A stretch of DNA of 64,000 bases from Clostridiales bacterium (GTDB lineage Bacteria; Bacillota; Clostridia; UBA1381): NCBI GenBank assembly GCA_029226975.1, contig JAQXZB010000036.1, positions 1-64,000 on the forward strand, in the 5' to 3' direction. Of the stretch, positions 58,167 to 64,000 are shown piece by piece. The position numbers were made by a program, and so were the translations under genes. The notes beneath the pieces are model-generated. The model was not told the DNA's origin. It was given only the letters and a program-made list of their open reading frames with translations, and made no database searches. Numbering within the stretch: position 1 is the stretch's first letter; every line of letters starts with the position of its first letter.

Positions 58167-60774
58167 ACCAGCTCCTTCCCTGGGACATATCTATAATCAG
58201 CGGCACCTTAAGCTGTGCCACGTTTTCCATAATATCCCTTAGAATTTCTTTAACCTCTTCAATTTCCGAATTTTCAGCCTCCACAATAAGCTCGTCATGC
58301 ACCTGCAAAATCAGCCGCGACCTCATGCCCCGCTCCTTTAAGGTTTCGTCGACTCTTACCATGGCCGCCTTTATAATATCCGCCGCACTGCCCTGTATCG
58401 GAGTGTTTAAGGCAACACGTTCGCCGAACTGGCGCGTGTTGTAGTTGGAGGATTTAAGCTCCGGAATATATCGGATACGGTTCATAAGTGTTGTAACATA
58501 TCCGTCGCGGCGCGCCTGCTCCTTTATGCGCTCCATGTATTCCCTAACGCCATGGTATTTTTCAAGATAGCTGTCCATGTAGGCTCTTGCCGCCTTGACG
58601 GTTGAGTGAATATCCCTTGAAAGGCTGAATTCGCTTATACCGTAGACGATACCGAAATTTACCGCCTTTGCCGCGCTCCGCTGTTCCTTTGTAACCTCGG
58701 TTACGGGTATGCCCAAAACCTGGGCGGCGGTGTAGGCGTGAATGTCCTCGTTTTTGGCAAAAGCGTCAAGCATTGCCTTATCATCGGCAATATGCGCCAA
58801 AATCCTAAGCTCAATCTGCGAATAGTCCGCGTCCACAAGGGTATAGCCCTCCTTTGCCACAAACATTTTGCGCATCTCCCGTCCAAGCTCCGTTCGGGTG
58901 GGAATGTTTTGCAAATTCGGCTCTGTGGAGCTTATTCTCCCCGTAACCGTTACGGTCTGGGTAAAAATCGAATGTATTCTGTGATCGTTGGGGTTAATAA
59001 CCGCCTTTAAGCCGTCGCAGTAGGTGGATTTTAACTTCGCGTATTTTCTGTAGTCCAAAACCGCGCCCACAATGGGGTGAGCGTCAATAATGTTTTCGAG
59101 AACGTCCGCATTGGTGGAATAGCCGTTTTTTGTCTTTTTGCCCGAGGGCAGACCCAGTTTCTCAAAGAGAATACTTCCAAGCTGCTTGGGCGAATTTATA
59201 TTGAACTCCTCGCCTGACAGGGCATAAATCTGCTCTGTAAGCTCCTGGGCTCTTTTGCTGACGGTTTTGGAAAAAACGTCAAGCTCCTTTTCATCAACCA
59301 AAAAGCCCCGTATCTGCATATTTGCCAAAACCCGCACAAGCGGCAGTTCAACACTGCGGTAAAGCTCCTCCTGACCGTTTTTTTCTATCCGCTCCAAAAC
59401 CACGTCCTTAAGCCGCCAAAGGGCAAGCGCACACTGCGCGAAGTATTCGGCACTGTCGCTCTCCTCCTCTAAAAGCGAAAGCTGAGCGTTTTCGTCCCTT
59501 GCGACCGTTACTCCCAAATATTCCAAAGCAAGCTGTTCAAGGTTATAAGAGCCGCGGGAGGGATTTACCAGATATTCCGCTATGGCTATATCGTTCTCTA
59601 TTCCCTCAAACTCAACCTCTCCCGCAAATTCCACAAGGGTGTTTTTTATGTCAAATACCGTCTTTTTAAGCTCCCTGTCCTCACAAAGCCGCTTCATTTC
59701 ATCAAAAAGCTCCGCTTGGGAAAAGTCCGTACAGGTCATAACATAAGCGTCATCTTGAACCGCCGCCGCAATAGCGCGGATATATCGGTTTTCGCTTGTG
59801 CTTAGAATAAGCGCGGCTTCTCCCGAAAGCTTTGGGATTTTTCGGTGGATTGTTGCATTGTCAAGCAAATCCGTCGGATTTTTGCCCTCTGAGGGGGAAA
59901 GGTCAAGGCGTTTTATAACCGAGTTTAATTCAAGCCGCTTTAGGGTGGTGTAAAATTCCGGCGCCGCCTGCTCCTTTATGGAGGAAAAGGCACATTTTTC
60001 AATGTCAAACTCCATCGGTACGTTGGTGTTTATGGCTGAAAGGGTCTTAGAGAGCCTTGCCGACTCCTCGCCCTCCGTAATTTTGGCAAGCACCGCGCCC
60101 TTAATGCCTGCGGCTTCGGGGTCGGCATACAGATTTTCTATGCTGTGGCAGGCGGCAATTATCTTTGTTGCCGTTTTTTCGCCTATGCCCTTTACGCCGG
60201 GGATATTGTCGGACGCGTCGCCCATAAGGGCTTTTACATCGATAAACTCCGCGGGCGTAACCCCGTAGCGTTCAAAAACCGCGTCCTCATCATAGACCGT
60301 TGTCTGGGTCTGTCCCCGCGAGGAGGAGGTCAAAAGCACCTTTGTTGTTTTTGAAGCAAGCTGCAAATCGTCCCTGTCACCGGTGGCAATAAGACATTCC
60401 ACGCCCTGCTCATTGCATATGCGCGAAACCGTACCGATTATATCGTCCGCCTCAAAGCCCTCTATTTCAAAGAGCGGAATGTTCATCTCCCGCACCAGCT
60501 CCCTTGCCAAAGGCATCTGGGCGGCAAGTCCGTCCGGCATGGGCTTTCTCTGCGCCTTGTAAAGAGAATACATTTTATGCCTGAAGGTGGGAGCCTTCAG
60601 GTCAAAGGCGGCGCAAAGGTAGTCAGGCTCATGGTCGGTTATGAGCTTTGAAAGAATATTCATAAAGCCGTATACCGCGTTGGTGGGCGTTCCGTCCGAA
60701 GCGGAAAGAAAGCTTATTCCGTAATAGGCGCGGTTTATGATACTGTTTGAATCTAAAATAAGAAGCTTTTTCAT
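58153..60774 (-). CDS. polA: DNA polymerase I
   Basis: LLILDSNSIINRAYYG, GDRDDLQLAS; VDADYSQIELRILAHI, AKAVNFGIVYGIS, LQVHDELIVE. Confidence 0.97.
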   Translation of the reverse strand: MKKLLILDSNSIINRAYYGISFLSASDGTPTNAVYGFMNILSKLITDHEPDYLCAAFDLKAPTFRHKMYSLYKAQRKPMPDGLAAQMPLARELVREMNIPLFEIEGFEADDIIGTVSRICNEQGVECLIATGDRDDLQLASKTTKVLLTSSSRGQTQTTVYDEDAVFERYGVTPAEFIDVKALMGDASDNIPGVKGIGEKTATKIIAACHSIENLYADPEAAGIKGAVLAKITEGEESARLSKTLSAINTNVPMEFDIEKCAFSSIKEQAAPEFYTTLKRLELNSVIKRLDLSPSEGKNPTDLLDNATIHRKIPKLSGEAALILSTSENRYIRAIAAAVQDDAYVMTCTDFSQAELFDEMKRLCEDRELKKTVFDIKNTLVEFAGEVEFEGIENDIAIAEYLVNPSRGSYNLEQLALEYLGVTVARDENAQLSLLEEESDSAEYFAQCALALWRLKDVVLERIEKNGQEELYRSVELPLVRVLANMQIRGFLVDEKELDVFSKTVSKRAQELTEQIYALSGEEFNINSPKQLGSILFEKLGLPSGKKTKNGYSTNADVLENIIDAHPIVGAVLDYRKYAKLKSTYCDGLKAVINPNDHRIHSIFTQTVTVTGRISSTEPNLQNIPTRTELGREMRKMFVAKEGYTLVDADYSQIELRILAHIADDKAMLDAFAKNEDIHAYTAAQVLGIPVTEVTKEQRSAAKAVNFGIVYGISEFSLSRDIHSTVKAARAYMDSYLEKYHGVREYMERIKEQARRDGYVTTLMNRIRYIPELKSSNYNTRQFGERVALNTPIQGSAADIIKAAMVRVDETLKERGMRSRLILQVHDELIVEAENSEIEEVKEILRDIMENVAQLKVPLIIDMSQGRSWYDAK

Positions 60775-61340
60775 TTTACGATAATTTCCTCTAAGGAACG
60801 CTTGGGAACATTGATTGTTCCGTCCTCGCTTTCATAGTATTTTGTATCGCCGTTTTGCATTTCTACGGCGCGGGACTTCTGCATGGGATAACCCAAAGCC
60901 AGAAGATAAACCAAATCAAGGCTTTCGTCAAGCCCCAAAATCCTCGAAATACCCTGACGGTCAATGGCACCCAGCCAGCAGCTTCCTAAACCAAGCTCAA
61001 CAGCTTCAAGCATCATGGTGGTAACCGCCGCGCCCGCTTCCACCTCATAGGAGCGGTTAGGACGTATTTTGCTGTCGCCCAAAACGGCGATATATGCCGT
61101 AGGACGCTCATTTTCCTTGGGTGCACCGTCCTTAAGGCAGCCCGCCCACTTGGTGTGGGGGAATATTTCCTCAAGCTTTGCCTTATCGGTTACGGTCATA
61201 AACTTCAAGGGCTGCATATTGGCTCCGTAGGCGGCATACCGCGCGCAGTCGATAAGCTTCACAAGAGTATCCTCCAAAACCGGCTCCTGTGTAAATTTTC
61301 TTATGGTACGTCTGTTCATTATTGCTTCGTATACATTCAT
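60771..61340 (-). CDS. Nitroreductase-family protein
   Basis: MNVYEAIMNRRTIRKFTQEPV, ALGYPMQKSRAVEM. Confidence 0.92.
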   Translation of the reverse strand: MNVYEAIMNRRTIRKFTQEPVLEDTLVKLIDCARYAAYGANMQPLKFMTVTDKAKLEEIFPHTKWAGCLKDGAPKENERPTAYIAVLGDSKIRPNRSYEVEAGAAVTTMMLEAVELGLGSCWLGAIDRQGISRILGLDESLDLVYLLALGYPMQKSRAVEMQNGDTKYYESEDGTINVPKRSLEEIIVK

Positions 61341-61451
61341 TATATATCACCCCATTATATTTCTATATCTATATGTTACCTCATTTTGCCGCAAAAATCA
61401 ATAGTTTTTTAACTTTACAAAGGATTTGATGTAAATTTCTCGCATTGCGTA

Positions 61452-61481
61452 TTGACATTTTACCCCATATTGTAGTATAAT
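61452..61481 (+). promoter_or_regulatory. Consensus promoter of glycyl radical enzyme gene
   Basis: TTGACA (61452-61457), 18-nt spacer, TATAAT (61476-61481). Confidence 0.7.
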
Positions 61482-61528
61482 AAATGTGAGAATTTATACA
61501 GTGCGGACAATAGAAAGGATATAGGTCT

Positions 61529-64000
61529 ATGAATAGGTTTAATACTGAGGATCTGCCGGTTACCGACAGAGTTAAAAAGCTTATTGCCGATTTGTTTGAA
61601 AAGCTTCCCGAAATCGAAGCGGACAGAGCCGTTTTGATTACCGAAAGCTATAAACGTACGGAAAATATGCCGATAATTAAAAGACGCGCTTTGGCGTTTA
61701 AAAATATTCTTGAAAATATTCCCATAACAATACGGGATATGGAGCTTGTTGTGGGAAGCGCAACAAAGGCTCCGAGGGGATGTCAGGTATTCCCGGAATA
61801 CTCCTACGAATGGCTCGAAGCGGAGTTTGACACCGTTGAAACAAGAGAAGCCGACCCCTTTTATATAAGCGAGGAAACAAAGGCAAAGCTCAGGGAGGTT
61901 TATCCCTATTGGAAGGGCAAAACCACCTCCGACCTTGCCGAAGCATACATGGCTCCGGAAACCAAGCTTGCCATAGAGCATAATATATTTACACCCGGAA
62001 ACTACTTCTATAACGGTATCGGTCATGTTACCGTTGATTACGGAAAAATAATAAAAATCGGTTACAAAGGGCTTATGAACGAAGCGGCAGCCGCACTTTC
62101 CAAGCTTAATGTCTATGACGCGGACTACAGCGAAAGAAAGGAATTTCTTGAAGCGGTTATAATAAGCTGTGATGCGGCAATTACATATACAAAGCGTTAT
62201 GCCGAGCTTGCCCGCAAGGAAGCGAAAAGCTGCGGGGATTCGGCAAGAGCGGCGGAGCTTTTGCAGATTGCCCAAAACTGCCAAAGCGCTCCCGAAAACG
62301 GCGCAAAAACCTTTTATGAGGCGTGCCAGTGCTTCTGGTTTATCCAGATGCTTTTGCAGGTGGAGTCCAGCGGACACTCAATCTCACCCGGCCGTTTTGA
62401 CCAGTATATGTACCCCTACTATAAGGCGGACATCGAAGCGGGCCGCATAACCAGACCCTTTGCCCAGGAGCTTGTGGACTGCATATGGGTAAAGCTTAAT
62501 GACCTGAATAAGGTAAGGGACGCGGCATCTGCAGAGGGCTTTGCGGGATACAGCCTGTTCCAGAACCTTATAGCCGGCGGACAGACAAGAGAAGGTCTTG
62601 ACGCAACAAACGATATGTCCTTTATCTGTATTCAGGCTTCCATGCATACACTTCTTCCCGCGCCTTCATTCTCGGTAAGAGTATGGAACGGTACGCCCAA
62701 TGAATTTATGATTAAGGCGGCGGAGCTGACCAGAACAGGCATAGGTCTGCCCGCATACTACAATGACGAGGTAATTATCCCGGCGCTTATGTCAAGAGGC
62801 ATTCCTCTTGAGGACGCACTGGACTACAATATAATAGGCTGTGTTGAGCCGCAGACACCCCATAAGACCGACGGTTGGCATGATGCCGCATTCTTTAATA
62901 TGTGCCGTCCTCTTGAAATGGTGTTCTCAAACGGTGTGGACAAGGGTGTGCAGATAGGTCCTATGACCGGCAATGTGGAGGACTTTAAGACCTTTGACGA
63001 GTTTTTAAATGCCTATAAAACACAGATGCAATACTTTATTCAGCTTATGGTAAATGCCGACAACGCCATAGATACGGCTCATGCAAAGCGTTGTCCCCTG
63101 CCGTTCCAGTCATCGATGGTTGAGGACTGCATAGGCAGAGGAAAATCCATGCAGGAGGGCGGAGCGCTCTATAACTTTACAGGCCCCCAGGGCTTCGGCA
63201 TAGCGAATATGACCGATGCACTCTATGCGGTAAAGACCCTTGTGTATGATAAGAAGCTTGTAACAATCACAGAGTACAAGGACGCATTGGAGCATAATTT
63301 CGGCAAGGGCATGACCAAAAAGGCTGCCGCTGCCGCAACGGCTGAGGTTGTGGAAAGATTAAGAGCGGGCGGCAAAACGGCGGACGAGAAAACTGTCGGC
63401 AATATTGCAAGAATGTTCTTGGAAAATTCCGTATGCACCCCGGAGCAGAAAGCTAAATACGATAAGCTTTTGGACCTGATTGAAAATGTCGAAAAGTACG
63501 GAAACGACCTTGAGGATATAGATATGTTTGCAAGAGAGGTTGCATATATCTACACAAAGGAGCTTCCCAAATACAAAAACCCCAGAGGCGGTATTTTCCA
63601 GGCGGGGCTTTATCCCGTTTCGGCAAATGTTCCCTTAGGCGAACAGACCGGCGCAACCCCCGACGGCAGACTTGCCAATACGCCCGTTGCCGACGGTGTC
63701 GGACCGTTTTCTGGTAAGGATCAGTTCGGACCCACTGCGGCGGCAAACTCCGTTTCAATGCTTGACCATGCAATGGCTTCAAACGGAACGCTCTATAATC
63801 AGAAGTTCCACCCCTCGGCATTGGCGGGACAGAGCGGACTTCAGTCCTTTGCGGATTACATAAGAGCATTCTTTGACAAAAAGGGTATGCATATGCAGTT
63901 TAACGTGGTTTCGAGAGATACGCTCATAGACGCGCAGAAGCACCCGGAAAAGTACAAGTCACTGGTTGTAAGAGTTGCGGGCTATTCGGCGCTGTTTACA
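61529..64000 (+). CDS. Glycyl radical enzyme of the dehydratase-like (glycerol/propanediol dehydratase, PFL-related) group; 3' end outside window, absent from supplied ORF track
   Basis: Open from ATG 61529 to window edge: ESSGHSISPGRFDQYMYPYY, IIGCVEPQTPHKTDGWHDAAFFNM (Cys438, Glu440), C-terminal glycyl radical loop RVAGYSALF (Gly818). Confidence 0.93.
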   Translation, partial: MNRFNTEDLPVTDRVKKLIADLFEKLPEIEADRAVLITESYKRTENMPIIKRRALAFKNILENIPITIRDMELVVGSATKAPRGCQVFPEYSYEWLEAEFDTVETREADPFYISEETKAKLREVYPYWKGKTTSDLAEAYMAPETKLAIEHNIFTPGNYFYNGIGHVTVDYGKIIKIGYKGLMNEAAAALSKLNVYDADYSERKEFLEAVIISCDAAITYTKRYAELARKEAKSCGDSARAAELLQIAQNCQSAPENGAKTFYEACQCFWFIQMLLQVESSGHSISPGRFDQYMYPYYKADIEAGRITRPFAQELVDCIWVKLNDLNKVRDAASAEGFAGYSLFQNLIAGGQTREGLDATNDMSFICIQASMHTLLPAPSFSVRVWNGTPNEFMIKAAELTRTGIGLPAYYNDEVIIPALMSRGIPLEDALDYNIIGCVEPQTPHKTDGWHDAAFFNMCRPLEMVFSNGVDKGVQIGPMTGNVEDFKTFDEFLNAYKTQMQYFIQLMVNADNAIDTAHAKRCPLPFQSSMVEDCIGRGKSMQEGGALYNFTGPQGFGIANMTDALYAVKTLVYDKKLVTITEYKDALEHNFGKGMTKKAAAAATAEVVERLRAGGKTADEKTVGNIARMFLENSVCTPEQKAKYDKLLDLIENVEKYGNDLEDIDMFAREVAYIYTKELPKYKNPRGGIFQAGLYPVSANVPLGEQTGATPDGRLANTPVADGVGPFSGKDQFGPTAAANSVSMLDHAMASNGTLYNQKFHPSALAGQSGLQSFADYIRAFFDKKGMHMQFNVVSRDTLIDAQKHPEKYKSLVVRVAGYSALFT

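Noticed and set aside
61460-62377. 305-aa minus-strand ORF (and other minus ORFs to 63869)
   Set aside because: Antisense to the glycyl radical enzyme, which is only missing from the ORF track because it runs off the window.

Overview
Chromosomal window from a low-to-mid GC Firmicute. Gene content suggests a gut-type, pectin/rhamnogalacturonan-degrading clostridium (inference). No rRNA and no CRISPR array were seen. Positions 1-9.1 kb are accessory: a secreted protein, a parallel beta-helix protein, a GH130-like protein, two tRNAs (Leu-GAG, Gln-CTG), a patch of decayed gene fragments with an unusual hairpin array, a GH78 rhamnosidase and a truncated IS200/IS605-type element. The rest is mostly well-ordered core genes: rubredoxin/rubrerythrin/PerR, ppa, trxB, cysS-mrnC, split transketolase, pdxST/pdxR, htrA, hisIE, pgsA-rimO-recX, ilvA, asnB, a znu-like ABC operon, polA. 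Carbohydrate and surface genes are interspersed: PL11 with SLH repeats, M13 peptidase with SLH repeats, a second GH78, and a glycyl radical enzyme running off the right edge. Strongest candidates for something unusual: (1) an amino-acid ABC substrate-binding protein whose two lobes appear in circularly permuted order (23939-24730); (2) a large secreted protein with an IdeS/Mac-like Cys/His/Asp arrangement joined to Pmp-like beta-helix repeats (40410-43973); (3) a two-XRE plus RHH mini-cassette bracketed by a 45-bp near-identical repeat that duplicates the start of the first regulator gene (51724-52516); (4) the hairpin array and gene graveyard after the tRNAs (4929-5850). All family assignments come from reading the translations; no database search was run.
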